A stretch of 64,000 nt of DNA from NCBI GenBank assembly GCA_022826345.1, contig JAJDVB010000222.1, positions 1-64,000 of the forward strand, given 5' to 3'. Below, piece after piece: positions 26,282-34,820 of this stretch (positions within the stretch are counted from its first letter, which is position 1; every line of letters begins with the position of its first letter). The position numbers and the translations under genes are program-made. The notes under the pieces are model-generated. The model saw only the letters and a program-made list of their open reading frames with translations. It was not told where the DNA came from and did not search any database. Origin of the DNA: Alphaproteobacteria bacterium (GTDB lineage: Bacteria > Pseudomonadota > Alphaproteobacteria > UBA828).

Positions 26282-26947
26282 TCAATTTTCCATGCTTGAC
26301 AGCAATCTGGCCACCGCCTCTTCGGTCTGGATCAGATGCCTGTCCATGAGTACGGTCGCGGCGGAAGTGTCGCGGGCGATGACCGCCTGCATGATTTCCT
26401 CATGCTCGCGACTGATATCGCGGTCCGCTGGCTGCCCATCGTCGGAACGGAGCAGCCGTAGTTTGCGATAGCGTTCCGAATGGTCAGCCAGCGTTTCCCA
26501 GAACCGCAGGAGCCACGGAGAGCCGCAAGCAGCGATCAGCGCGTAATGGAACTCGCGGTGGAAACGTACCCAGTTGCCGGGCGTTTCTGGGACATCGGAG
26601 GAGCTTGGAAAAGGCGTTCGCTTCAGCAGGTGGAACGACCGCATGATCTCCGCCTCCCAGGCCGCGTCACCCAGTTCGATGGCCTGCGTCAGGCACAGCC
26701 GCCCGATCTGCCGACGGGTTCGGGCCATGTCCCGGAACTCTTCGATGTCGATCCCGGCCACCCTTGCACCGCGATAGCTCTGCCATGAGACGAGGCCCTC
26801 GCTCGCCAACCGCATCAGCGCCTCGCGGATCGGTGTCAGTCCCAGCCGGTAGCGGTCGTTGAGGTCCGCTATCCGCAGCCGGTCGCCCGGCATCATCGTG
26901 CCGTACAGGATTTCGTGACGAAGCACGCGATAGGCGTCCGTGCTCAT
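26282..26947 (-). CDS. GntR-family regulator (FCD/FadR subgroup)
   Basis: A 221-residue regulator with an N-terminal winged helix (YRVLRHEILYGTMMPGDRL then LGLTPIREALMRLASEGLV, the conserved T-P-V/I-REAL-x-x-L of GntR) and an all-helical FCD-type ligand domain ending EEIMQAVIARDTSAATVLMDRH. Start ATG 26947 has GGAGAG six bases upstream; two earlier methionines (27004 and 26965) lie inside the operator region and are disfavoured. It precedes the hydantoinase gene in the same direction, so control of hydantoin or pyrimidine catabolism is the best guess, together with autoregulation through the inverted repeat upstream. Confidence 0.9.
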   Translation of the reverse strand: MSTDAYRVLRHEILYGTMMPGDRLRIADLNDRYRLGLTPIREALMRLASEGLVSWQSYRGARVAGIDIEEFRDMARTRRQIGRLCLTQAIELGDAAWEAEIMRSFHLLKRTPFPSSSDVPETPGNWVRFHREFHYALIAACGSPWLLRFWETLADHSERYRKLRLLRSDDGQPADRDISREHEEIMQAVIARDTSAATVLMDRHLIQTEEAVARLLSSMEN

Positions 26948-26962
26948 GCGCTTCTCTCCGAT

Positions 26963-27024
26963 CATCACGGATATGTGAGAATCCGTGATGTGTGGTATAT
27001 GCATTCACATATTTTATAAAATAT
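26963..27024 (-). promoter_or_regulatory. GntR gene promoter/operator region with two palindromes
   Basis: CATCACGGAT (26963-26972) and ATCCGTGATG (26981-26990) are exact 10-bp inverted arms around an 8-nt centre, 16 bp ahead of the GntR start. Farther upstream ATATTTTATAAAATAT (27009-27024) is a perfect 16-bp palindrome inside an AT-rich patch (about 26990-27060) that stands out from the GC-rich surroundings and probably contains the promoter. ATATGTGA (26971-26978) is also repeated inverted at 27005-27012. The arrangement suggests autoregulation; the binding protein is inferred. Confidence 0.65.
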
Positions 27025-27146
27025 CTTTTTCCTATACCGTATATCGTCTAATGTATGCCGAATGTCAATACCGCAACAGGACCGCGACGACCGGGCCCCC
27101 ATCTCACCGGTGCCGCGCAGCGCGCCAGGTGTTGATCGGCGCGTAG

Positions 27147-27215
27147 ATTGGGCGCCGATCGGCGCTCTAACTCGTTGATATAGGGTGAACCCGTAGTGTC
27201 AAAATTGGGCGCCGA
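27147..27215. repeat. Repeated GC-rich motif and palindrome between LysR and GntR genes
   Basis: ATTGGGCGCCGA occurs at 27147-27158 and again at 27204-27215, a 12-bp direct repeat 57 bp apart. The first copy overlaps GCGCCGATCGGCGC (27152-27165), a perfect 14-bp palindrome. These sit downstream of the LysR stop and upstream of the AT-rich GntR promoter patch. They may be regulator sites or 3' structures; no factor can be named. Confidence 0.5.
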
Positions 27216-27234
27216 ACAACAGTCACGCCTCGAT

Positions 27235-28146
27235 TCAGGGATCGAGGCCGACGGCGCATTGGGCCAGGGCCTGCTGCAGGTGCTCGGCCATCGCATGGGC
27301 TGCGACAGTCGGTTTGCGCTCGGAGGGTGCAATCAGGCACAGGCGCAAGGTCGACAAGGGCTCTTCCTCGAGCGGCACAGCGACCAGGCGCCCGCTGGCC
27401 AGCTCCTCTGCGAAGCCCAGGCGCGTGTAGAAAGCGATGCCGACGCCGCGCAGCAGCAGGCGCTTCAGCACGGCCAGGGTGTTGGAGATCGCCACCGGCT
27501 TGTGCGCGTTCTTGAAGGCCTCCATCTCCTCACCCAGGAAGAGTTGCATCGAGCCCAAATTATCCTGGTACATCAGTGGGTGGGCACCGCACTCGTCCAA
27601 GGAAACGGTCTTGCGCGCCGCCAGCGCGTGATCCGGGGCCATGATGGCGCACATGGGGCACGGAACATCCTTGAGAACGGCAATTCCACGACGCAAGGCC
27701 GGTGAGAAGGTCAGGCCGAGATCCGCGTTGCCCTGGGTAACCGCGTGCATGGTTTCGACCGGATCGCAGGCCGTCACCCGGATTTGTACGGCCGGATGAG
27801 TGGAAATGAACTCGGCCAGCGCTTCCGGCAGGAATTGCACGTTCAGACTGTCCAGTGTGGTGATGGTCACGTCACCGCTGACGACGCCGCGCAGCTTGTC
27901 GATGTCGCCGCGCAACCGGGCGAAATCGTGCAGAGTGGCTCGTGCGTGGCATAGCACCAGCTGCCCGGCATCGGTCAGCCGCATCCCGTCGGGTCGCCGC
28001 TCGAACAGCGGGGTGCCGAGGTCGTCCTCAAGCTTGAGAATCTGCCGATTGACGGCAGAGGGCGAGATATGGAGGCGTTCCGAGGCGCGGCGAATCGAGC
28101 CGTCCTCGGCGACCGCCTCGAAGTACCGCAATACCGCCGCGTGCAT
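27235..28146 (-). CDS. LysR-family transcriptional regulator
   Basis: A 303-residue regulator with the standard N-terminal HTH (LRYFEAVAEDGSIRRASERL, then HISPSAVNRQILKLEDDLGTPLFER) and a two-lobed inducer domain (VSGDVTITTLDSL opening; GVGIAFYTRLG near the C-terminus). It begins with ATG at 28146. It follows the transporter/FAD-oxidoreductase/CoA-transferase/enoyl-CoA-hydratase operon in the same direction at 110 bp distance, so it may be that operon's regulator, although LysR genes are more often divergent from their targets. The effector is unknown. Confidence 0.92.
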   Translation of the reverse strand: MHAAVLRYFEAVAEDGSIRRASERLHISPSAVNRQILKLEDDLGTPLFERRPDGMRLTDAGQLVLCHARATLHDFARLRGDIDKLRGVVSGDVTITTLDSLNVQFLPEALAEFISTHPAVQIRVTACDPVETMHAVTQGNADLGLTFSPALRRGIAVLKDVPCPMCAIMAPDHALAARKTVSLDECGAHPLMYQDNLGSMQLFLGEEMEAFKNAHKPVAISNTLAVLKRLLLRGVGIAFYTRLGFAEELASGRLVAVPLEEEPLSTLRLCLIAPSERKPTVAAHAMAEHLQQALAQCAVGLDP

Positions 28147-28256
28147 CGATTCTCAGGTTCCGCTCGCCACGTCTCCACGGCGAATCATCGAAGAATTCGG
28201 ACGTGACGGCAACGCGGACTGCCGGCCGTGCAGCAGCGGCCGTGCTGCGGAGCGCG

Positions 28257-29024
28257 TCAGTCGCCTCTCCACACGGGCTCTCGCTTCTCCCGGAACGCTT
28301 GCACCCCTTCCTGAGCATCCCGGCTCTGCAGCGCCTGGATGAGGCTCGGCAAGCGGGCCTTGCGGGCTTCCCGGACCGTAAGGTGCGCGGTGTCGTTCGC
28401 GGACCGCTTGATTGCCTTCAGGCTGAGCGGCGCGCAGGCGACGATGTCGTCGATCCACGACTGGACCGCGCCGTCGAGCGCGTCTTCCGGCACGACCTGA
28501 TTGATGAGGCCGCACGCGAGCGCGTCTACCGCGCTCATGCGCCGGCCGGTGAGCAGCAATCCTAAGGCCTGCGCGCGCGGGATCAGACGGGGCAGGAGGA
28601 TCATGCCGTCGAGCGGCAAACGGCCAACCCGCGGCTCGGGCAGGCCGAAGGAGGCGGTCTCGGCGGCGACGACAAGGTCGCAGCCGAGCACCATCTCGAA
28701 GCCGCCGCCAAGGGCGAGGCCGCCCACCCTGGCGATCAGGGGGACGGACAAGCGGCCGCCGAGCGCGATGCCACCGAAGCCGTGGTCGCCGGTGGCGGCC
28801 CAGTAGGCCAAGCCCTCGGGGCCATCCTCCTTCATGTCGGCGCCGGCGCAGAAGGCGCGGCCCGCGCCGGTCAGCACGACGCAGCGGATCGCCGGGTCCG
28901 CGTCGATCGCGATCCAGATATCGTCAAGAGCCGCCGCCGCCGCAGAGTCGATGGCGTTCAGGCGCTCGGGCCGGTTCAACGTGACCCGGGCGATGCCGTC
29001 GGCGACATCGAAATCGACGCTCAC
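28257..29024 (-). CDS. Enoyl-CoA hydratase/isomerase family protein
   Basis: A 255-residue crotonase-fold protein. The CoA-binding and oxyanion-hole segments GAGRAFCAGADMKE and IARVGGLALGGGFEMVLGCD are intact. The second catalytic Glu position (GLPEPRVGRLPLDG) has Glu-Pro-Arg as in many hydratases, while the hydratase-type first Glu is not obvious, so isomerase, hydrolase or lyase chemistry is possible. It overlaps the CoA-transferase gene by 4 bp (ATGA) and is last of the operon. It would act on the acyl-CoA made by the CoA transferase. Confidence 0.87.
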   Translation of the reverse strand: MSVDFDVADGIARVTLNRPERLNAIDSAAAAALDDIWIAIDADPAIRCVVLTGAGRAFCAGADMKEDGPEGLAYWAATGDHGFGGIALGGRLSVPLIARVGGLALGGGFEMVLGCDLVVAAETASFGLPEPRVGRLPLDGMILLPRLIPRAQALGLLLTGRRMSAVDALACGLINQVVPEDALDGAVQSWIDDIVACAPLSLKAIKRSANDTAHLTVREARKARLPSLIQALQSRDAQEGVQAFREKREPVWRGD

Positions 29025-30202
29025 GCCGCGTGCTCGCTCGCGCGTGCCGGCGCCAGCACCTCGTCGTTGTGCTCGCCCAGCCCAGGCGGAGCGCGGCGCA
29101 CCGCGAACGGAGCCGCCGACATGTCGATGGGCGAGGCCACCAAACGAACGGGCCCGCCCGCGGTCGGGTCGAGTTCCACGACCATTCGGTTGCAGGCGGT
29201 CTGGGGATCGTCCAACGCGTCTTCCAGAGTCACCACCGGGGCGCAGAGGATATCGACCTCATCGAGCCGCGCCAGCCAATACGCGGTGGTGTTGCCGGCG
29301 AAGCCCTCCCGGAAGATTGCCTGCAACTCGGCCCGGTGACGCATCTGCTGCTCCAGTATGGCGTAGCGGGGATCGGTGGAAAGATCGTCGATGCCGAGCG
29401 CCTGACAGATGTCGCGCAGCGGGTTCTGCTTGAACGCGCCCACCATGACGACGGCCCCGTCCGTGGTCTCGAACACGCCGGAGAGCGGCATGGCGGCCCA
29501 GTTCAGCTCGCGGCCCCGCATCATCCACATCGCCGCTTCCTGCATCTGCATCGCCAGCATGGAGTTGTAGAGGGAGACCGCGACCTGCTGGCCTTCGCCG
29601 GTCTTCTCGCGCTGCAGCAGCGCGAGCAGGATCCCTTGCACCAGGTGCATGCCGGCGCTGTAGTCCGCGAGCGCAGTGGGATAGATCGAAAGCGGCAGTT
29701 CCGGGTCGGCCCGGCGCTGCATCGCGCCGCTCATGGCCTGGGCCAGCACGTCCTGGCCGCCCTTGTGTACGTAGGGGCCTTCCGAGCCGAAGCCGGTGCC
29801 GACCGCGCAGATGATGCGCGGATTGAGGCAGCGCAGGTCGTCGTAGCCGAAGCCCATGCGCTCCATCACGCCGGGGCGGAAGTTGCTCACGACCACATCG
29901 GCGCTCTCCACGAGACGCAATGCGGCCTGACGGTCCGCCTCCGACTTCAAGTCGAGCGCGACGCTCCGCTTGTTGCGGTTGAGGCTGGCGAAGACCGGGT
30001 TGTTACCGCCGTCCGGGTCCTCGCCCACGCTCCAGCGGGAGAGATCGCCGGCGCCGACGCGCTCGATCTTGATCACGTCGGCACCATAGTCGCCGAGCAT
30101 CTGGGTGCAGCATGGGCCCATCATTACCTGGGTGAAGTCGAGCACCCTCACGCCGTCGAGGGGAAGTGGATGGCCGCCGGACTTGCCTGCATCGAGGGTC
30201 AT
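29021..30202 (-). CDS. Class III CoA transferase (CaiB/BaiF family)
   Basis: A 393-residue family III CoA transferase. The start at ATG 30202 overlaps the preceding stop by one base (TGATG). The catalytic Asp is expected in the segment near residue 170 (YPTALADYSAGMHLVQGI), and family motifs include GVRVLDFTQVMMGP, GADVIKIERVGAGD, NRNKRSVALDLK and NFRPGVMERMG. It would activate a carboxylic acid by transferring CoA from another thioester. The gene context (importer, FAD enzyme, enoyl-CoA hydratase) suggests a complete uptake-and-degradation module for an organic acid that I cannot identify. Confidence 0.9.
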   Translation of the reverse strand: MTLDAGKSGGHPLPLDGVRVLDFTQVMMGPCCTQMLGDYGADVIKIERVGAGDLSRWSVGEDPDGGNNPVFASLNRNKRSVALDLKSEADRQAALRLVESADVVVSNFRPGVMERMGFGYDDLRCLNPRIICAVGTGFGSEGPYVHKGGQDVLAQAMSGAMQRRADPELPLSIYPTALADYSAGMHLVQGILLALLQREKTGEGQQVAVSLYNSMLAMQMQEAAMWMMRGRELNWAAMPLSGVFETTDGAVVMVGAFKQNPLRDICQALGIDDLSTDPRYAILEQQMRHRAELQAIFREGFAGNTTAYWLARLDEVDILCAPVVTLEDALDDPQTACNRMVVELDPTAGGPVRLVASPIDMSAAPFAVRRAPPGLGEHNDEVLAPARASEHAA

Positions 30203-31560
30203 CAGGCGGCCTCCGTCACGAGCGCGTTCGCAGCCGGCCGGTCGCCGGGGTCCGCCCCTTGTGCCCGCATCTGCCTCTGGATTCCGCGCACATCGACATC
30301 GCGCACCAGAATGCTGGCGTCGAGCGCCTGGGCGGCGGCGATGCCGGCGGCCTCGCCCATGGCCATGCAGGGCGGGATCTCGCGGCTGATCTTCTGGGCC
30401 TGCGATGTCGCCGAGTAGTGGCGGCCGGCGACCAGCAGCTGGTCCACGCCCACCGGCAGCAGCGCGCGGTAAGGGGTGTAGTAGTCCCTGCCCCTGCAGA
30501 CGCTGTCGTGAAAGTGCACCCGCTCCTTCACGTCCCGCTTGGTCACCACGTACTCGCCTTCGAGCAAGCGGGTCTGGCGCACCCCAGTCTGGGGCGCGAA
30601 GTCCACGAAGTAGGCGCGCTCGAAGCCCGGCACTCGCGCTCGGGCGAATTCCAGCAGCCCCTGCATGCGGCGCCTGCCTTCGAACTCGGCTGCCGTCAGG
30701 TCCGCCACCTTGAGGCCGTCGAAACCGGACATGTGCGGGCAGTTGCACCAGACGATGCCGGGCAGCGGCGTCTTCAGCCACCAGTGCTGCCAGCAACCAC
30801 CGATCAGGCGCCGGGCCTGCCGATCGATCTCGGCGAAGCGCTCGGGCTCCTCGAACTGGAAACGCTCCGCCTCGTCCGTGTCCACGCCGCCCATGCGCGA
30901 GACCGTGGTGACGATGTAGGCGCCATCAGCGAAGGGCGCGCCGGCGCTGGCAGCCACGTCGAGGTCGCCGGTGGCATCGACAACGACGCTCCCGCGGATG
31001 GCCTGCGCGCCTTCCTTGGTCTCGACGATGACACCGGCCGCGCGGCCGTCCTCGACGATCGTGGACTGGAACCAACTGTGCAGCCTGAGCTCGACACCGG
31101 CTTCCCGCACCATGTCGAGGGAGGCCTGCTTGAAGCCGTCCGGATCGAAGGAGGCGGAAAAGATGATGGGATAGGGCTTGGTGTTGGCATAGAAGTCGAA
31201 CAGGCCCCACCGGGACCACTTGCGCCACATCTCTTCGGTCATGCGCACCGCAGGATCGCGGTCAGCCTCCGGCGGATAGACGCAGAGCCCCTTCGCATGC
31301 ATACGCTCGACGATCTCCATGGCGAGACCGCGCACGGAGATCTCCGTGTCGTTGTGCATGTCGTCCAGCACCAACACCATGCCGCCTGAGGCGAGGCCGC
31401 CCAGGTAGGGATAGCGCTCGACCAGGGTCACCTGCACGCCGTTGCGTGCGGCCGAGACCGCTGCCGATATGCCGGCGGGCCCGCCGCCCACCACCACGTC
31501 GGCAGTGGCGACGACCGGCACGCGGGTCTCCGGCCGGGTCAGGATTTCGGGCGATGACAT
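30202..31560 (-). CDS. FAD-dependent oxidoreductase (FAD_oxidored family)
   Basis: A 452-residue flavoprotein. The Rossmann dinucleotide motif is VVVGGGPAGISAAVSAARNG near residue 38, followed by VTLVERYPYLGGLASGGMV, typical of the FAD-dependent oxidoreductase group related to fumarate-reductase-like and xanthan-lyase-linked proteins. VVDATGDLDVAASAGAPF and the C-terminal MAMGEAAGIAAAQAL FAD-binding helix are present. ATG 31560 is preferred for its GGAG; ATG 31605 is upstream. It is translationally coupled to the CoA transferase gene. The redox substrate is unknown. Confidence 0.85.
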   Translation of the reverse strand: MSSPEILTRPETRVPVVATADVVVGGGPAGISAAVSAARNGVQVTLVERYPYLGGLASGGMVLVLDDMHNDTEISVRGLAMEIVERMHAKGLCVYPPEADRDPAVRMTEEMWRKWSRWGLFDFYANTKPYPIIFSASFDPDGFKQASLDMVREAGVELRLHSWFQSTIVEDGRAAGVIVETKEGAQAIRGSVVVDATGDLDVAASAGAPFADGAYIVTTVSRMGGVDTDEAERFQFEEPERFAEIDRQARRLIGGCWQHWWLKTPLPGIVWCNCPHMSGFDGLKVADLTAAEFEGRRRMQGLLEFARARVPGFERAYFVDFAPQTGVRQTRLLEGEYVVTKRDVKERVHFHDSVCRGRDYYTPYRALLPVGVDQLLVAGRHYSATSQAQKISREIPPCMAMGEAAGIAAAQALDASILVRDVDVRGIQRQMRAQGADPGDRPAANALVTEAA

Positions 31561-31591
31561 GCGCTTGTCTCCAGCTGTCGCCGCAGTCGGC

Positions 31592-32431
31592 TTAGAAGAC
31601 CTCACCGGGCTTCCACTTGAGCACCTGCCGCTCGACGAGTGACGTGATCACGAAGAATGCCACCGCGAGCCCCGCGCCCAGGATCACGGTGGCGTAGAGC
31701 AGGGGGGCGCGGAAGTTGTAGGTGGCCTCGATGATGAGGGAGCCCAGGCCGTAGTTGGAGCCGATCCATTCGCCCACGATGGCGCCGATGACGCAGGTCG
31801 TCGATGCAATCTTCAATGCCGCGAAGAGGAATGGCAGCGAGCTCTGCAGCCGGATCTTGAATAGGACTTCCCGGTCGTTGGCAGAGAGCACGCGCATCAG
31901 CTCCAGCATCTGCGGGCTGACCGCCTTGAGGCCGCGCACCATGTTGACCAGGGTCGGGAAGAAGCAGATCAGGGCCGCGATGACGATCTTCGGCTCGTAG
32001 CCGTTGCCCAGCATCAGCACCAGGATGGGGGCGATGGCGATGATGGGGATCGTGTTGATGAAGACCGCAATGGGATAGAACGCGCGCTCCGCCACCCCGC
32101 TGTGCACGAACCAGACCGCAAGCAGCACCGCGATGGTGTTGCCCAGCGCGAAGCCGCACACTGCCTCCAGCAGAGTTGGCAGGAAATTGATCCAGAGGAT
32201 GTCGCCTTGGTTGGCGAACACCACCAGCACCTGCCACGGGCTCGGCGCGATGTAGGTCGGTATCTCGAAGCCGGTGACGATGAGGTGCCAGACAACCACC
32301 ATGCCGACCCCAGCCCCGACGGCCGGCGCATAGCGGAAACGCCGCCTCGCTTTCGCTCGCCTGGCACGGGCGGTTCCGCCTGCCGCGGCCGGCGGCCTGG
32401 CGGCCTTGGCGCCGACCTCTGTCGTGGTCAT
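31592..32431 (-). CDS. ABC transporter permease (SsuC/TauC/ThiX-like)
   Basis: A 279-residue inner-membrane permease with a basic N-terminal tail (ARARRAKARRRFRYAP), about six helices, and the cytoplasmic coupling loop around RVLSANDREVLFKIRLQSSLPFLFAAL. It belongs to the family that imports nitrate, sulfonates and thiamine precursors. Its start overlaps the ATPase gene by 4 bp. It is 31 bp upstream of the FAD oxidoreductase gene. It is distinct from the tauC-like permease at 3356-4264. Confidence 0.9.
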   Translation of the reverse strand: MTTTEVGAKAARPPAAAGGTARARRAKARRRFRYAPAVGAGVGMVVVWHLIVTGFEIPTYIAPSPWQVLVVFANQGDILWINFLPTLLEAVCGFALGNTIAVLLAVWFVHSGVAERAFYPIAVFINTIPIIAIAPILVLMLGNGYEPKIVIAALICFFPTLVNMVRGLKAVSPQMLELMRVLSANDREVLFKIRLQSSLPFLFAALKIASTTCVIGAIVGEWIGSNYGLGSLIIEATYNFRAPLLYATVILGAGLAVAFFVITSLVERQVLKWKPGEVF

Positions 32432-33243
32432 CGCGGCAGCTCCAGGAGGGAGCGAAGATGCGCAGTGACCTGCACGAACTCAAGCGTGTCGCGCATCCCG
32501 AGGGCACGCGGCGACGTGAAGGAGATGTCCACGTATTCGCGGACGCGACCCGGCTGCGCCGAGAGCACCAGGCATTTCTGGCCGAGGAACGCGGCTTCGG
32601 GCACCGAATGGGTCACGAACATGATGGTGGTGCCGGTTTCCTGCCAGATGCGAAGCAACTCTTCGTTAAGCTTGTCCCGGTTGATCTCGTCCAGCGCGCC
32701 GAAGGGCTCGTCCATCAGCAGCACGCGGGGACGGCAGACCAATGCCCGGGCGATGGAGACGCGCTGGCGCATCCCGCCCGAGAGCTCGTGGGGGAGCGCA
32801 TCCGCGCGCCCCTCGAGTCCCACCAGCGCCAGCAGCTCCTCCGGCTCCGCATGCTGCTCGACCGCACCGCCGCGCCGGCCGACCTCCAGCGGCAGGCGGA
32901 CGTTGTCGATGACGCTGCGCCAGGGCAGCAGAGTCGCATCCTGAAAGACGAAGGCGAAGTCCCGCGCCCGCCGCGCCCGCTCGGGCGTGCGGTCGAAGAC
33001 GCTGATCGAGCCTGCGCTGATCGGAACGAGATCGGCGACGGCCCTGAGCAGCGTAGACTTGCCGCAGCCGGACGGCCCAAGCATGGTGACGAAGCCGGCT
33101 TCAGGCACCTCGAAGCCGACCCCGTCGAGCGCGGTGACGCTGCCGGCGTCTCCGTCGAAACGGACCACCAGGTCGCGGACTGCAATCGCCGTGGCGGGGG
33201 AGGCTTCAGTGCCGCCCGACGCCACGGCGGCGGCTTGCGTCAT
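32428..33243 (-). CDS. ABC transporter ATP-binding protein (nitrate/sulfonate/thiamine-precursor type)
   Basis: A 271-residue ATPase with Walker A GPSGCGKST, Q-loop FQDATLLPW, signature LSGGMRQR, Walker B VLLMDEPFGALD and switch VTHSVPEA, all intact. It overlaps both neighbours by 4 bp (ATGA junctions with the binding protein and permease genes), so the three transporter parts should be made in balance. The substrate follows that of the binding protein at 33240-34286. Confidence 0.93.
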   Translation of the reverse strand: MTQAAAVASGGTEASPATAIAVRDLVVRFDGDAGSVTALDGVGFEVPEAGFVTMLGPSGCGKSTLLRAVADLVPISAGSISVFDRTPERARRARDFAFVFQDATLLPWRSVIDNVRLPLEVGRRGGAVEQHAEPEELLALVGLEGRADALPHELSGGMRQRVSIARALVCRPRVLLMDEPFGALDEINRDKLNEELLRIWQETGTTIMFVTHSVPEAAFLGQKCLVLSAQPGRVREYVDISFTSPRALGMRDTLEFVQVTAHLRSLLELPR

Positions 33244-34286
33244 CCGACCTCTTTCCTCACGGCCTCCGTGGCGGCAAGGATATCCAAGGTCATCACGTCG
33301 TCCAGCGTGGGTGTCTCACCCTTGAACTGTTCAAGCTCCGCATAAGTGTCGATCTGCGCCTGCCAGTTCGCCGGGTTCATGGCCGCCCAGCCCTCGGCTG
33401 CCGTCACGTCGTTGAACGAGAATCCGAGCACCGGTCCCACCGCCTCCAGCTCGCTCGCGCGATCGAGGTTCTGGTACTCGGTGACGAGATGGTCGACGCC
33501 GGCCTCCGGATTCTTGCGCGCCTCGCCCCAGCCGCGCGCAGTCCCGGTGAGGAAGCGGGTCAACACGTCCGAATGCTCGGCCAGCATCTCGTCGGTGGCG
33601 TAGTAGACGTTGGCGTAGAGCTGGATGCCCGCGTCCCACAGCATCATGTCGACGCGGTCGTCGCCAAGGATCTTCAGCGCGTTGGTATTGGTCATCCAGC
33701 CGGTGACGGCGGCAGCCTGGCCGGTCATCACCTGGTTCATGTCGCTCCCCATCTTGACGATCTCGACCTGATCCTCGGCGATGCCGTTCTTCGCCAGCAG
33801 AGCCCTGAGCAGGATCACAGCCGTCGGCTGCGTGGCGATCGTCTTTCCGATCATGTCCTGGGGCGTGCGGATGGGATTGCTCGCAAGCGAGAAGTAGGTG
33901 AAGGGATGCTTCTGGTATCCGGCGGCGAAGGCCTTGACCGGGATGCCGGCAGAGCGCGCCAGCATCAGCGACGGGCTGGAGGAAAGATGCCCGACCTGCG
34001 CCCGCCCGGCCGCCACCGACGCGACGCCGTCCACGCCAGGCCCACCCGGCGTGACCTCAAGCTCGATGCCGAGCTCGTCGTAGATGCCCGTTCGCTTGGC
34101 CACGACCTCGCCCATGATGCCATTGCTGGCGAGCCAGCCGAGTTGCATGTTGACCTTCGCCGCGTCGGCGCCAAGCGCCTCGACGCTGATAAAGGACGAG
34201 GTGGCGGCAACGCTGCCGAGTGCAGCTGCGCCTTTCAGAATCTGGCGCCGATTGAGCGATCGATGTGATTGCGAGTGTTCTGCCAT
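33240..34286 (-). CDS. ABC transporter substrate-binding protein (NMT1/THI5-like)
   Basis: A 348-residue periplasmic binding protein carrying a Tat-type signal (LNRRQILKGAAALGSVAA). Start ATG 34286 has GGGAGG seven bases upstream. The NMT1-like domain shows LGWLASNGIMGEVVAKRTGIY, then GGPGVDGVASVAAGRAQVG and DMIGKTIATQP, typical of binding proteins for thiamine pyrimidine precursors, nitrate or sulfonates. I see no THI-box riboswitch upstream, and the operon's catabolic enzymes suggest an organic acid rather than a vitamin precursor. It is the first gene of a six-gene operon reaching 28257. Confidence 0.87.
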   Translation of the reverse strand: MAEHSQSHRSLNRRQILKGAAALGSVAATSSFISVEALGADAAKVNMQLGWLASNGIMGEVVAKRTGIYDELGIELEVTPGGPGVDGVASVAAGRAQVGHLSSSPSLMLARSAGIPVKAFAAGYQKHPFTYFSLASNPIRTPQDMIGKTIATQPTAVILLRALLAKNGIAEDQVEIVKMGSDMNQVMTGQAAAVTGWMTNTNALKILGDDRVDMMLWDAGIQLYANVYYATDEMLAEHSDVLTRFLTGTARGWGEARKNPEAGVDHLVTEYQNLDRASELEAVGPVLGFSFNDVTAAEGWAAMNPANWQAQIDTYAELEQFKGETPTLDDVMTLDILAATEAVRKEVG

Positions 34287-34820
34287 GACTAGACCTCCCG
34301 AGTGGCAATGTGGTTTCACGCGAAGTACGCGACTTCCGTCCCGCTAACCTTCTTTGGAGCGCCTGCCCGCTTCGTTCTCGCCTGTGGCCGCGGAGCACCG
34401 GCGTCCTGTCCTCACCGTCCCCCGTTCGATATTCCGATGCAGGTGACCGGGCCCGGCGATTCAGGCGTCGTTTCGCAGGACTTTCCCGCCTTCGCTCGTG
34501 CGCGACGGCAAGCGACAGTCGACGTTTGAATCGTGTCTGATCACCCGCTGCTGGAGAGATCGTAGTCTTGTCGTGATGTTCAACGGAATTGCTGATTTCC
34601 GTGCTCTGCGTTGCCGAACATGCAACGCTCCGACCACTGCGATCTTCGCCGAGACTCGCCGTCAGTTGGTATCCGTGGTGCCAGTGCCGTGGTCGTGCGC
34701 GCTTTATCTGCGGCCGTTCTTCGACATGCCGAAGTGGAGTTTCTCCGGACGTGCGTCACGCAAACGGGAGAAGCACCGTCGAGCCGGCGGTGCGCCGCTC
34801 CTCCGCATTTCCCATGAGGG
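34287..34820. other. 534-bp intergenic region, no supportable gene
   Basis: Only short overlapping frames are open on both strands and none shows a family motif. The region must contain the minus-strand promoter of the transporter operon. I found no convincing riboswitch, terminator or operator by eye. Confidence 0.55.

Noticed and set aside
34287..34560. Possible thiamine (THI-box) riboswitch upstream of the NMT1-like binding protein
   Set aside because: No CTGAGA or other conserved THI-box blocks are present on the minus strand.
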